A stretch of 64,000 bases of DNA from Setoptus koraiensis (lineage: Eukaryota; Arthropoda). The stretch covers positions 17,298,001 to 17,362,000 of the forward strand of contig CM106586.1 of assembly GCA_048013815.1 (NCBI GenBank), given 5' to 3'. The position numbers and the translations under genes were made by a program. The notes beneath the pieces were generated by a model. That model saw only the letters and a program-made list of their open reading frames with translations, was not told the origin of the DNA and ran no database searches. Below, piece by piece: positions 17,307-30,900 of the stretch; within the stretch, counting starts at the first letter, position 1; the number at the start of each line of letters is the position of its first letter.

Positions 17307-18900
17307 TTTGGTACGGGATTGAAGACGCTTTTTCTTTCAGCTAAACTAAGTAATGATAATAATAACTAAATTATAATTTAAATACTAAAGCTGCTCACAA
17401 GTCGACTATGATGGCTGCGACTCTAACAAAAGCTTGGAATCCGTCACGACACACTCTGAATGTCTATTTTTCATCGTGTCTATTTTTATCTATTTTTTAG
17501 ACACCACAAATCACTTGATCGGCATGGAATTCTTAGACCTGCCAGACTAACTGCTGCAAGCGGTCGCTGTTCGCTAGAAAGGCAGTCGAAAAGCTTTGTC
17601 GATGATGCAAACAATTTGTTATCGACAAATTGTTTGTTGCAACAAGTTGAATATTGTCTCGTACACTTGCAAAGAAGAAAAAAATCTCTTTTTCGGTATT
17701 AGCTGATTCGATGTTCACTCTATGGAACTAGAAAAGATAACTGAGAGAAGTAAATCCTCATTTGAGTGAGGATCTAGGATCAAATCTAAGCAGGATCAGA
17801 GAGATGTCATGGTAAAAATGTTCATTGTGAATTCATTGTGATAGACTTTTTGGGCAATTTTTGGGGCTGCATCAATCACAAGAGCTGAGACTGTAGCTAC
17901 CGGCTACCAGGCTCTATTAGCCGAAAATTGCGAAACTATGGCGTACATTGACATCTCTGGAGTAAGTTTGGTCGGCGCTGTGTGTGAGATAGTCGGGCAA
18001 TAACAATGGGGGTCAAGCGATAATTAAATTGGAACGCGCTCAAGCCAATCTCTGATCGACTGGCCGGCATGGTCAGTGTGTCGTCATCTGGTACAGATTG
18101 CTAATGCAAGTGCACCTAAATTGAATTGGGATGCCGCTCAGTGTGCATGTCAAGATGCGATGCTAATTGCTAATTCATACAATTCACTGTCAAATATGCC
18201 TGCGAACAGGTGCGAATTCGGCGCTCCGCTGCTCGCGAGAGCTAAAGATAATTGAATGAAAGGGGTTGCCGTCAGCGACTAGCAATGAGCAGATAACTTA
18301 ATTAGGCCACCACTAACAAACACAATGAGATCCGAGAGAGAGAGAGAGACAACAGAAGACACTCGCTTGCCAGTGAGCGCCGGTGTGGCTCGAATGGCAA
18401 GCTATCTGTTTGGCGAGCGAATTTGCAATTTACATTCGCATGTGCGATTTCTGTTTTCGCCATATGCCATCAATATGCAACAACAGCATACAACAACAGC
18501 ATACAACAACAGCATACGACAACAATATCATTGACTGCGCAGCAATTGCAACCGCACAATGTTGTTGTGCGCGCACCAAACGATTGCGTGGCAATCGAGC
18601 GAGCGAGATTGCGCTAATTTGCGGGCTTGTTTCGGGGGCCCCAGTGCAGTGCGCCCACAAATAATAAAAGTTAATATTATCGTGTGAGAATGGCCTCGGC
18701 AATGAAAAAGCGGAGAGTTGTTTCGCATGAGCTCGCGACCAATGTTAGTGTGTGCATCGATCTGAAAACCTGCGCCCGCTATCACGCCATGAGGGGAAGC
18801 CCTCAAAATAGGAACAAGCGAAAAGAAGAAGAAGAAAAAGAGAAGCCAAGTGCGAGTAAATATAGCCACGGCAGGAGTGTTGATTTTTGGCGAGTCGCTT
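17307..18900. other. Intergenic, AT-rich to mixed, no gene seen
   Basis: The region holds a short hairpin (17608-17636), a GA run near 18335 and a 13-bp CAACAACAGCATA tandem repeat (about 18477-18517). Short frames here have no recognisable features. Confidence 0.5.
17608..17636. other. Perfect 12-bp hairpin
   Basis: CAAACAATTTGT (17608-17619) and ACAAATTGTTTG (17625-17636) are exact reverse complements around a five-base loop. Pairing extends outward as TGCA with a small bulge. Function unknown. Confidence 0.5.
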
Positions 18901-20081
18901 GTTAAAAACGCATCATGTAAACAACACGCCGAACGGAGTCAGTAGCCGGCATGCTCGTTCAGTGCCGTCTATAGCTACAGACCGCAGTGAACTACAACGC
19001 ACTGGGGTGTGCAGTTTTCGTGCAGCGTGGTGCGAATATCCGAACAGCGCACGACGCAGCAGTTGTTATGTAACCCAATTGCAGCATATGTGTCAGACGA
19101 AATAACAACAACGACGGACGAGAAACTGCAAACTGCAAATAAACAAACTAATGCGCCCGTGTCGCCAATTGTCACCCCGGGCGCTACCTGCTGGCTGGCT
19201 GGCTGGCCGTTGGTAGCGACAAATCAGAGAGAGTGACGCAGCGGCCGGCTTCGGGAGCAAATAATTGGCTGCACAAGCCATTGTTGGCGTCAATTTGTGA
19301 GTTTGTTATTATTGCCGTGCAATTGTTGTCATTTGTGCCGCGAACGCAACTTAAATTTTAAATCGTTTTGGCGACCTTGACTGCAGCCGGCCGACAGCGG
19401 CAGCCGGCGCGACGCGTGTTGTGGCCGGGCTCACCTGTTCGCAATTTACCTGTTCTCTTCCTGTGCGCAAGCTGTTCGGCGAGCCCGTGCGGCGCATTAT
19501 TGCAATGTGTCGTGCTCGATTTTGGCGTTTTGTTTTATTTTATTCGCTCGCTGATTATTCAAATAACAATTTGATTGTTTTATCACGTGCTGCTTTTATC
19601 ATCGCGCCCGCGATCCGTCCGGTTGACCGGGGCATGGCATCCGGGCACGACGTGTAATGAGATTGCAACATAGCGACACACACACACACGAGGCTGAAAA
19701 GTTGTTTCGCACAAGTGTTTTTGTTTGTTTTTCGCGTGTTCCAGCACGCGCGCACATTGTGCGATATACGCGCGACACACGATAGTGGCGATTATGTTAT
19801 ACCCGGCCCCGGTTGGCAGTGGCGCGAGTTGGGGCCCGCCGATCGGCCCACACGCTGGCCTAATTTCATCAGCGCGCGTCTAGCCAGCCAACGTTTAAAA
19901 CTGTATGTGTGTGTGCGCGCCGTATGCAAACAAGTGGCGCCAAATCAAGCAAATGTCACACCACACACTGTCGGATAGACATATTACTACACTACATATA
20001 TTACAATTGCGAGCTTGCCACCTGATGATGGCCACCATATTGACTCGTGTTGCGCCATAAGGCACAACTAAGGATACGGAG

Positions 20082-20152
20082 CGTGCCTCAGACTGTGAGG
20101 CTAAGACTGTGAGGCTAAGACAGTGTGAGGCTCATACTGTGAGGCTCAGGGG
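20082..20152. repeat. Short tandem repeat, ACTGTGAGGCTAAG-like units
   Basis: About four imperfect units containing TGTGAGGCT occur in tandem, with variable spacers. Confidence 0.75.
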
Positions 20153-20571
20153 CCATCATTTGGCAGACACTTGTGCGAGCGACTCGCACGAGCGGGCAAA
20201 CTTTACCTTTGGGCCAACCTTACTCTTGAAAATGAAAAGTTGAGCTCGCGGGCCGCGCCAGGATGTCCGACAACGAACGCGCGCCAGGATGTCGCGGCTC
20301 GGGCTCACAGCTCGACGGACGGACAGACGGACATATGGGTACAGTGGCAGTGATTTGGCTATTTGTCGCTGAATAAATTAATAATTTTTCGAAATGAGCC
20401 CATGTCGTGCCTTTGTGACTCGGTCGTGGGAGGCATCGCATCTGCAGCCGCCCGTCGAGCACACAACGAGAGGCAGCGCAATTCAACAAGAGGCCCGCAA
20501 CTGGCTACGATTCAGCAAGAGCCCGCGTAGCTTTGCGGTGAGACCAGGTTGAGACCACCAATTAATTCATT

Positions 20572-20766
20572 GTCTCATCGTCTCATCGTCTCATCGTCTC
20601 ATCGTCTCATCGTCTCATCGTCTCATCGTCTCATCGTCTCATCGTCTCATCGTCTCATCGTCTCATCGTCTCATCGTCTCATCGTCTCATCGTCTCATCG
20701 TCTCATCGTCTCATCGTCTCATCGTCTCATCGTCTCATCGTCTCATCGTCTCATCGTCTCATCGTC
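20572..20766. repeat. 8-bp tandem repeat (GTCTCATC)n, about 24 copies
   Basis: An almost perfect 8-bp array; the last units change to GTCGCATC. Since 8 is not a multiple of 3, it reads open in several frames and creates an artificial Ser-His-Arg-Leu-Ile-Val frame. Confidence 0.95.
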
Positions 20767-21718
20767 GCATCGTCGCAGCTACCAGCCGATTCTACGGTGC
20801 CAAGACGCGTCGAGCCGGCCCGCCGAGTGTGGCCGACGACGAGCTTGCACGGTGTCGCGAGCACCACAGAGCATCTCAGTTGGCCACCTGCTGGCGGGCA
20901 CTTGTTTGCAGTCTGTTGTTGTGCGGCCCACAGTGTCAGTGTGGCCCACAGTGTCAGTGTGGCCTCACAGTGTCAGTGGGGACTCACAGTGTCAGCGGGC
21001 CTCTCGGGGGCCCGTTCGGAGCGCGCTCGGAGCGCGTTCGCGGCCCGCTCGACTCAAGCAGCTCGACTCAAGCAGCTCGACTCAAGCAGCTCGAGCGAGT
21101 GGGGCCGCACAAAGAGAGAAAGCTTTTTGCGGGCTGTTGCTGTTGTTAGTGTTACATAACAAAGGATAACACAAGAGCTTGTTTGTGTTTGTGCTGGCGC
21201 GCGAGCGGCAACAGTGAGTGCCCACAATGATGCACGAGGGCGCTACGACAGTGCGTGTGGGTGTGTGTGTGTTTGTGTTATTGGACACTCAGCGGCGCCG
21301 AGTTGTCATTTGTTTGGCTGGCACTTGTTTGCCTTGCCGGCGCCAGTGAGCGCGCCAGTTGGCCGCCGGCCCACGAGACACGCTGTGGGGCCCCTTTGTG
21401 TGGCTGCTTTAAATCGACAACAAATACTACTAATAGTCGGCTGGCTAGCTCGCTCGCTCAAATGGACACATGACGTATTGTGTCAATTTCGCTGTGTTGA
21501 TTATCTTTTTTGGGTTGCACAGTGGCTGGCAGCGTGTGCCCGCGTGTCCCATCGTCTGCCAGTGTCTCGACGGCGTCTCGGCGGTAATTCGGCACTCGCT
21601 CCACAGTGCAGTCGGCAGCGCCTCGACGGCTGGCCGTGTTTGCGTTGCCGTCTGGCGGCACTCCGTCCATTAGGCGCCCACTTCAGGAGCTCGCTCGGCA
21701 GCCGACACGCCGGCCATC

Positions 21719-21792
21719 GCATTTGGTGGCTGGCGTTCGCTGGCTGGCAAACAAACGCCAGCGAGCCAGCCAGCCAGCCAGCCACCAAATGC
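21719..21792. other. Inverted repeat with GGCTGGC arms
   Basis: GCATTTGGTGGCTGGC at 21719-21734 is the exact reverse complement of GCCAGCCACCAAATGC ending at 21792. The interior pairs partly through GGCTGGC/GCCAGCC repeats around an AAACAAA loop. Confidence 0.6.
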
Positions 21793-22551
21793 GCGCCCGA
21801 GCGCCAATAGCGCGCCGCTCGCGTCTCTCCAACGTCTTGGCGTGTCGGCGTGTCGGCGCGTGACAGCATAGAGTATCGATGGCTCGCTCTCGGGCTCTCG
21901 GGCGCCCGGCGGGTGTCGCATGGCGGCGGTCGGATGTGCACAATGTGACAGATGCCAGTCACATTCAATGGTTAACTGAGTGACGCGCCGAGGCGCTGGC
22001 TTGGCGCGCTTATCTTGCGCGCCGAAAGCGACACACACACTCACAACACTGACAATCATCTTGCCAGCCAATGAATCAGCCGGCAGCCCTGGGACAAGTG
22101 TTTATGGGCTCTGGCAAATAGATTGCAGTGACTTTTAATTTTTGAATTGGCTCGCTTGGGGTCGCGCCGGCTGGCCGCCATTGTCTCGAGCGCAATCGAA
22201 GCCAAATAGCGAGCAGTTTCGCCTCGCTGACTCTCGCTGATTCTATCGCATGTAATGACTTGCACACACCGTTACAAAGCTCGCGCACACTGTTGAGTAG
22301 TTTGCGGCACTCAAAACTAAACTGACCATTGTAAGTGCCCTCCGCTCCTAAGTGGCCCCAAATTGTCGCCGAGTGCGCGCGCTCGCTGCTGCGCCCAGTG
22401 TGTGTCTAATGTGGCTTTTAATTCAAACTGACACACGCAAACAGTTTTGTTCTAGACCATTAAAATCGCCTCTCTTATCGCCATTGTGGTGGCGGCACAA
22501 CACCGATAAGACCTGTTTATTTTCTGGCGAAATTGGCACCGGCGGCGCGCC

Positions 22552-22594
22552 ACTCGATACGGCGCGCCGTACCGACCGACGCGCCGTATCGAGT
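22552..22594. other. Perfect 15-bp hairpin
   Basis: ACTCGATACGGCGCG (22552-22566) is the exact reverse complement of 22580-22594, with a 13-base loop. Function unknown. Confidence 0.6.
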
Positions 22595-24333
22595 CGATAC
22601 GTGCTCATCGTTTGCAGGAGCGTGCGAACGGAGCGCCAACGCAGCAATATAACTGTATATTACATAATCGGCCATATTACATAACCGGCTATATTGCGTA
22701 TATGTGGCTCATGATATGGCTGCATGGCGTCATGATATACACCGTACAATGTACGCGCACAGTACGTGTAAAACGCGTGCCAAGTCAGCACTGTTTACGA
22801 CCGGCACCGGCGCTGTTTATTGCCGGCATCAGCACTGTTCATTGGGACACCGGCGACTGGGGCGACTGGGGCGCAACAAGGCCGGCACCAGCGCGCCAAC
22901 AACAATATGCTAATTGGCAGCGCTGCTGCGGTCAGCGAACGACCGTGATTTGCGCGCGCACTCGCGCCGATTGCTGATCAGCGACAAGTGGGCACGCGCT
23001 TGCCGACACTGCCATCATCTAACAATTATCACACTCATCGGCACTTATCGCCGGCCGGTCACGTAGCCACGTAGCTGGCAATTTGTTGGCGCCACTCGAC
23101 GCCGGCAATGCAGACGCCGGCAGTGCGGACACCGGCAACACGGACGCCCACAATGCGGATCGCGGGCAAGAGTCGCTTGTCGCGACAAATTGTAAAATGT
23201 TGCACAATTTCGCGGGCCCCTCGGGGGGCGGGGGCCGCCGATTGTCCGCTCGGAGCGGTCCGGCCGGCATCTGCGAGTCTACAAGCGCCAATTATGCATT
23301 AAATAACGCACCGTGTTCGCAAACAAAACCGCTTGTCACTGTCCAGGTGCCGGCGGTCATAGGCAACGGTTATTGTGCAGGCGCCCCAAATGCCGCACCG
23401 GGCGCAATGCTTCTGCAGTTGAGTGTGCGAGTAGCGGGCCCCGGTCGCCCATTAGTTGTCCGAGTTTCGCAACATTAATGCTACGCGCATGTATAACCGT
23501 AGTGTGTTATGACGGCGGCGACGATTGTTCTTGAAAAGAGAGCTGCTCATTATCCAGCCGTTCGCGCGCACTACACAAGTGATCTTGATTACTGGCAAAC
23601 AATCGAGTCGATCTGACAAGTGCCCGGCCGCCGCCGCCGCCGCCGCCGCCACCGTCGCTAATAGCCACCGATGGGCGCCAGCTGGCCCACCGGCTGAACG
23701 TCAGACGCGTGTCAGGTGAGAGCGGGCCCGCGCACGCGGTCGCTGGCCATTGTTTGGCCCGGGCGATGCAACTGGCTCGCCGGCACAACCGACTGCCAAC
23801 GCTGGCCGGCTGGCCCGGCTCGTCCGGCCCGTCGGGCAGTTTCAGCGCGAGCCGGGCGCCTCAGCGCGAGCCGGGCGCCTCAGCGCGAGCCCCATGCAGC
23901 GAGATGGATGTGTGCACAGCCAGATTGATTGCACACACACACGCACGAGGCCCACTGTGGCAAGTTGGTTGATGCAACGGCGAGCATGTTCAGTTTGCGC
24001 ATTATATGCTGTGTCCCGTGGCACAACGAAACTAACGAACCAGCTCGCTCGGCCAGCACGCCAGCCGAGCGAGCAACGCGCGGGCCCCCGTCCGCCAGCC
24101 AGAACGGGCCCCCGTCTAGACTGGCAGCCAGAACTGCCGGCCAGAACTGCCAGAGATGCATTGAATGGCACGGAGTTGCGCTCTATCAAACTCGATTCGC
24201 GCCATCCAAAAAAGAAACGCAACTGACAACAACAGCGCAAGAGTTAGCGCCGCAGTCATTGAGACACATACACAAACACTTCTACTCGTGCAACTACACC
24301 AACTATTGACATTACGGGCAGGAAAACACACCG

Positions 24334-24362
24334 ACACACACACACACACACACACACACACA
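24334..24362. repeat. (CA)n microsatellite
   Basis: An uninterrupted CA dinucleotide run. Confidence 0.95.
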
Positions 24363-24461
24363 AGCTGTAGCAAGCAATAGTAGTAATGGCTAATGATCGT
24401 GTATTGTGTGCCATCGGAATAAGCAAGCATAAACAACGACAGCAGCGGTAGCAGCGGCAGT

Positions 24462-24545
24462 AGAAGAAGAAGAAGTAGTAGTAGTAGTAGTAGTAGTGGA
24501 GGTAGTAGTAGTAGTGGCGGTAGTAGTAGTAGTAGTAGTGGTGGT
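24462..24545. repeat. (AGT)n/(AGA)n triplet repeat
   Basis: An imperfect AGT-rich array interrupted by GGA and GGC. Its complement produces a spurious Leu-rich frame. Confidence 0.9.
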
Positions 24546-27500
24546 GTTGGTTGCAAACAAGAATATAATATCAGTGTAAGAAGATCCCTAACCAAGAGGG
24601 GAGCCAGTGGGGGCCGGGCCCAACGAACGCGAACAAGCTCTGCAATTGTGGCTTCTCTTCTCATCTGGCCGCTAATCCTGTTCTAGCCAAAGATAAATTT
24701 GTGTATCAACAGCTGTATCAAGGTGGTGACGTCGCTGTTGTGTCATTGTTTCGCTTGCACACAACTTATCACCACCGTTATAACAAAATAACAACTACAC
24801 AACCATAAAACACCACAACCATTGTATATCAGCCAATAGTTAGTGAGATGATTAGTTAAGGGTGATAGCCAAAATCAGCCGCCATCATTGAAGTGTGACA
24901 CAAAGTGATACTGATTGCTAATACTCTCTCACACTCTTTCGCTCTTTATCTCTCGCCTACTCGCTTCCACTTGGTCTCTGGGGCGCTACTCCGAGATAGC
25001 CGTATAAAATTAATATTATCTCAGTTAGGTGAGCTCGCCTGTTTGGGAAGAAATAGGAGAAGAGCAAGAAAAAGAAGTGCCCCATTATCGTTGCAGTGTC
25101 TTTGTGTCTAGAACGATCGCCAACAGTAGTAGGAGTAATAGTGGTAGCCAACACCAATAAGTCAACAGTAAATTCACGATATACGATAGCTCGAATCTGT
25201 TTATTAAACGAAATCATCACATTGCAACACAGTTTTGCCAAGAAACTGTATCGCTTGAGTGCAAATAAGCAAAAATAATGATAGCCTATAAAGCTAATGG
25301 TACTAAATCATCGACTAATGATGGTGCCCAAACAACAACAACAAATTTTACCGCCGATATAGTAACCAAAAGCATATTGTTTGTTTAGCAGGACCGAACT
25401 AAGATTAGCATAATAGTTATTTATTTACCATCAGATAATATCACACACCCTGATGATAGCCAATAGATGTTAATGTATCTAGCTGTTGGTGGCCGAAAGA
25501 GTCCTCAGCATCAGCAAGTCTCCAAATTACCAAGAGTAGACTCCGTGCAACGTTATATGTAATTATAATTGTCAACACATGCAACTGCAACCAAAATAAC
25601 TAGTGAAAAACATAGTTAACAGTGGACGGCCCCGACGTCAAGGCACCCAATTCAAGATCATGTGGTCTCGAGTCAGGTAATAATTAGCAATCAACCTTAA
25701 ACTAGCGACTTGCAAACTTTTGTCGCTTAACGAACTTCCCTACTAATTAAAGTTGTCTCAATAGTTTCAGAACTGGTGCTAGTTGTGATACTTCGGTGAC
25801 CCTGACTCAGTAAAGAAGCGAGTCTCTCTCAAATTAGCTAGCAACAACTATGCTTGCTCATGATGAACAGCACCGACTAATTATCACCTGTGTCTCTCTA
25901 CCAAGCTTGCTCGCATTACCTGTAGTTGCGGTCTAGTTTTGTTATGGCGTCACTAATAGTGACTCACTATTGCTTAGCTAATGCATTGAGCAGCGTGTGT
26001 GGATTGGGCCAGTTCATCATTGATAGCTGGTGCAATCTATGCGGCCTTAATCACTAAATACTCAACTGGGGAAAACACGATAGTAGACTTTCCCCGGCTC
26101 AACTTGCTTTCCCAATGAACAAAATCAAGACCATTCGCAAATAACTAGCTCTTTTTATTAATACTATCAATTCAGACTGGCCTCATGGATTCGCTCCATT
26201 TCAGCTGTATCGCTTCACTTAAGCCTCTAGTCAGAAACTGAGATATGTTATCTTCGATTCTTTTTTTGCCAACAAAAGCCATTATCGTTAAAATACGGCT
26301 GATAACACCAATAGAAGCAGCATCACTAGACACTGTTAGTGGGCGCGGAAAAGTTTATCATGTGTACAACGAAAAAAAAAAAAACATTTTTATCAGTGAT
26401 CACATCGGATGCTATAATTCACCTTGAGTTTAATCATCTCAGAGATAAATAATAACAGCAACATTATCATCTTTAGAGATAATAGCAGTGACGTCCGACC
26501 AATATGCTACCAAATAGATACTGACTGCCAAAGCTGAGGCAATGCAATAATCGAAATGATGCAAAAGCTGTTCACTTAAAAAGTAACGTTCATTCCAATG
26601 AGTAGAAATATCACTATAAATAGAGGATATTTTTTCACGTCCGGTTGGTTGGTTCACACATTGCAATAATTCATGTGCCACCAATGACAGTTATGAGCTA
26701 CAGCTGCATTACGGCCATCAATAAGGTGACAAGAGATGGTAGCTTGGTAATGTCCATCTTGTCTCTCCGGGTGGCAGTTGATGTATTACAAGTAAGGATT
26801 TTCTTCCTCCCATCTAGGCGATAAATCTCATTCCTTGTTGTATAACATCCATCGAGCCCTTTCTTCCATTCTTACTGCTGGTGAAAATCCAGAAATCCTT
26901 GTCTGAGTAATATACAAACCTCCGAAGATTGAAGGAATATTTGATTGGTTGTTGTGCACGGATATAGAAGAAACCTGGTGGTAGTTGAATGATCCCGATG
27001 GGTTCTTATTTGACCGTATCACCTCCGGAATTACGGTCTGAATCACTTCTTTGTTCTCTTGTGCTAAAATTGAAAGAGCAAATTATGTTTTGCATCAAAT
27101 ACCTTGTATATAGAATTTGGAACAATGCTCCCTGATGTTTCAGGAAATGATCCAATGCAATCTATAGGCAATAAACTAATAACATCGACAGGAGAAGAGC
27201 TTTCTCAGCACTTAAGTTCCAATCGATGAAGAGAGGCTTCGCGCTATGCAGCATAAAATCCATACGGTCGGTAGTTTGAGGTCCCAGGTTTACATATAGT
27301 CCCCACAAATTGATACTGGTACACTCTGTTTCCTCAGCACGATGTTTGTTGATATTGCCATAAAATGGACCCAACTTCACCTATCTACAATATCAGTAAT
27401 GCCTGCTCCACCTTGAGGCTACTACTGTAACTCGTTCGGGATAAATTATGGAGACGCCTAGAGGTTTTCTGAAAGAAAAGAGCGAGAACATCGCTTCGGG

Positions 27501-27877
27501 CAGAGTTGATCAATTCACCGATCGTTGCATATGGATGCTCATTTGATTACTCTCGAGCACACATATGAGAGACATTGGCTATGCTTCGAGGGAACTAGAA
27601 AACGTTTCTATTGCTACAATTTGCAAGATGGTATTGAGTGGTGAACAAGCAGTTCAGTGTTTTATAACACCATCAACATTTCCTCTAGTCACTTCTCGTG
27701 GACTCTTCTTAATGGTCCTCAAGGACATTATGCTCTGTCGGAAAATATTCAAGATGTCTTTGGCTGGGGTGGTAGTTTTTTCACTGATTGCACATCAGCA
27801 CGCCACAACCGAATGTCTGATGATCTAATGGTCATCTGTTCCTAAGGTCATGTGCAGTTCATATGTGAAATATACAC

Positions 27878-27881
<4 letters not shown>

Positions 27882-27931
<50 letters not shown>
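27882..27931. repeat. (AT)n microsatellite
   Basis: An uninterrupted AT dinucleotide run of about 50 bp. Confidence 0.95.
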
Positions 27932-27937
<6 letters not shown>

Positions 27938-30900
27938 GCAAACATAAATATCACTCACATGTTACAACATGTCGTACGACAAACAAACAAACAGACGAAA
28001 AAATTGCCAAAGTAAAATTAATTTGACGTCAATATGTCTGCATCATAACCATAAAGAGCTGCCTCTGCCATTGGGTCGAGCTCAATTACTACCACATCAG
28101 CAACCATATTCTAATCTATTCGACTATTTTCATAGAATCAATATTTGACTGCCTGCATACTACATACTTTTCAGAGAATGCAAAATAGTTTTTTCCATCC
28201 TTCACGAAACAAACTATGTCCATCCCAACTTCGGGGGCGATAAAAGGGCACATCTGCAGCGCCCGTGCCGTTAAATTTAAAGCGAGAACTTTTTGTTTCG
28301 TATTCTTGTTCAGTAAAACAACAACTGCCTAACGTCAAGCCTGGTTGGGAATTGAATTTTGACTGAACTAGAAAGAACAGAGAACTTTTCAAATTGATTT
28401 AAATCGAGTTAAGTCAGCCTACCATTCCTATATTTGCCCAGCGTCCGAACGTTACCAGAAAAGCAGTGAATTTGTTTGGTCGCAAATTGCAGGCCAAATG
28501 CAATATTCGAGGATCTTTTGTGGCAAGCCCATGTTGGCTAGATTGAATAGTATGTAGCATCGCGTATTATACATTGTACAGTCAACAATTTTCTGAACTT
28601 AATAAGAAACATTCCTCCGCCAGATGGCGCCAGCTGGCATTCTTGAAGGGGCCCCATGTGAGGGCCCATCGAGCGACGGCTGGCCAACTCTTTTTGTTGT
28701 GATGCATCCCAGTTGCGCCCATTCATTAATGATAAACTATCGTTCAATAGTCTCTTTTGTGAAATGGTCTTTTGATCTGCCAAGCAAGCATCCTTGAATA
28801 AATTCGGAAGTGTCATCTTTTCTTTCTTTGTTCTATTGTTGTCTAAGTGAGTCCGGGAGAAATAATAATAGCTGTGCATCGCCACCAAGGTTACTACATT
28901 CCGCATAATATGAACAACTTGAATGGTACTGAGATCAACGGCTGTATTGAGGTTGATGTGGGCGGTGATGCTGAAAATGGCCAGCAGTGTTGGTATTTAT
29001 CGATAATTCAATTTAGAATTGAATAGGTGACCACATATGATTGACTTAGCCCTAGGGATAAAGGGAGAGACCACCAATGCTCTCTGTTTTATCAGATCAC
29101 TATCAGAGAGATGACTTGATGCTCTCAGCGGATTATGCTAACGGGATTGAGGGGCACAGTTAACTCGAGAGAGGAAGGCAACCATAATCGTCACTGGAAG
29201 AGACAAAATGCTTTAACACGAATGATTGCATTAAAGTAACGTAGTAACTTTAATTTCACATAACAAAATACAACGACCACCACAACGGAGAATCACGATT
29301 TTTCTCTATTATGAGCGCTTGTATTATATTTCCAGTTGAATGGATCTTAAGCCATCGAACTAGAAATTTAATAGACTACATAGACTACTCACCTATTAAG
29401 TTTGTTCTAGTCTAGTGACACAATCGCCATCTTAGCAGCTTTCGTGGGGTCTTCTATGGCACGAAAGCGTTACGAGGCCAGACCAACCTAATGTCGTAAA
29501 GGTGGTTGCCGGCCATCCAACAACTCTCTCTCTCTAAAAATCCAATACACTATTGTTATACAGAGGCGCCTTGGTAGGCGCTTTTTATGATGCTCCACCT
29601 CATCTCGATTATCATAGGGATAGACCATTTATAGACTGACGAGATGTGCGTCATTCCAGCATATGCATCTTGCATCTTTTCTACTTTTAGCGGATATTCA
29701 GTATATGAATATTGCACACAGTTCAATTGGCCTCTATCTGAATCATCTATCTATTTTATATTGAGTGATCTTCGACAGGGCAACCATCAAAAGATGCGGA
29801 GAATTTAACTTTCGCGAGCTTCAACCGATTAAGTGACTACTTCTCATTCATCTTGATTTAGGCCAGCTAGAAATGTTCTAGCTTTACAATCCAAGATGAT
29901 CGATGTAGTCCTCATGATCGAGCTTGGGGATGAGGCATGAGTTTATACAAGATCTATCAAATAAGATTGTACCCATCGTATAGTTGCGGAGTCTCATTTG
30001 ACCGGTACGTTTAAACTGAGAGAGCTTTACTGGCTGTTAAGAGTGGACTTCAGTTGCGATAAGCGTTTACGGTCATCTCGAGTCCAGAGCGCGTCGTATA
30101 TTATATCAGTAACTCCAGTCAGTTATTAGATTGCAAACGACTATCTGTGAAGGTGGATTTGAGTTGAAGATATTTGGCTAGAGTCTGCTATTATGGATCC
30201 TTTCAGCATATAGGAAGGAGTTGAATATATTCATTTACGTAATGTGATTGCCCATACTTCAGCATCATCTCGACGATCGTAGTCGAGGGTTTTTTACATG
30301 ATAAATTCTAGGCTCAAATTTAGCAAGTTAGGACATTACTATTGGCAGTATTGATTGGCGCGTTGTGTGTGTTTTTTTTATCCTGCAACTACCATCGAAA
30401 TATTAAGCTTAATTGTAAACTCTATGAGCAGCCATCATTTTTACTGAGCGATTGAAAATGCTCCTTTTTGATTGCAGCTAACCAGTGTTAGTTTTTCTGC
30501 TCAGTTGGTTCAGTGATTGATTGAGCACCTTATATCTGAAATCTGATAGTATTGTCATCAATAACCCTATGCCTGATATATTACATAAGTATGTAAGTCG
30601 TTGTGTTGTTACGTATGATATCCTTTTAGTCATGTGCCAGATCAATAGAGAAGTTGAAGTACCAAAAGCATTGTCTCAGATGTGTAGTACAGCATGCAAT
30701 GACGATTCCAAGTTATACCACACAGAAAGCAATAATGAACAAGTCGATTGACTTGACAATCTTATCGTGGTTCACTCCCATATATTACCATGATTTAGCT
30801 GTGTGAAGCACACAAGACAACAATTAGTGATTTACTAATCTTTGGTTCGTTCCTTAGTAAGTAGGACACGATGCACATAATGTATTGTTGTATCATGTCT

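Larger units (their letters stand above)
18901..24400. other. GC-rich, repeat-rich non-coding block
   Basis: Base composition shifts from AT-rich to strongly GC- and CpG-rich here. The block contains many short tandem repeats and hairpins. The open frames are frame-indifferent, low-complexity translations with no conserved motif, so I call no gene. It could be a CpG-rich regulatory region or a 5' non-coding exon cluster. Confidence 0.5.

Noticed and set aside
20549-21169. Open frame of about 200 codons starting in the 8-bp repeat
   Set aside because: An 8-bp unit gives a stop-free translation in several frames; the rest is GC-rich low complexity with no conserved motif.
24116-24664. Leu-rich minus-strand frame
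   Set aside because: It is the complement of the AGT triplet array and a CA run.
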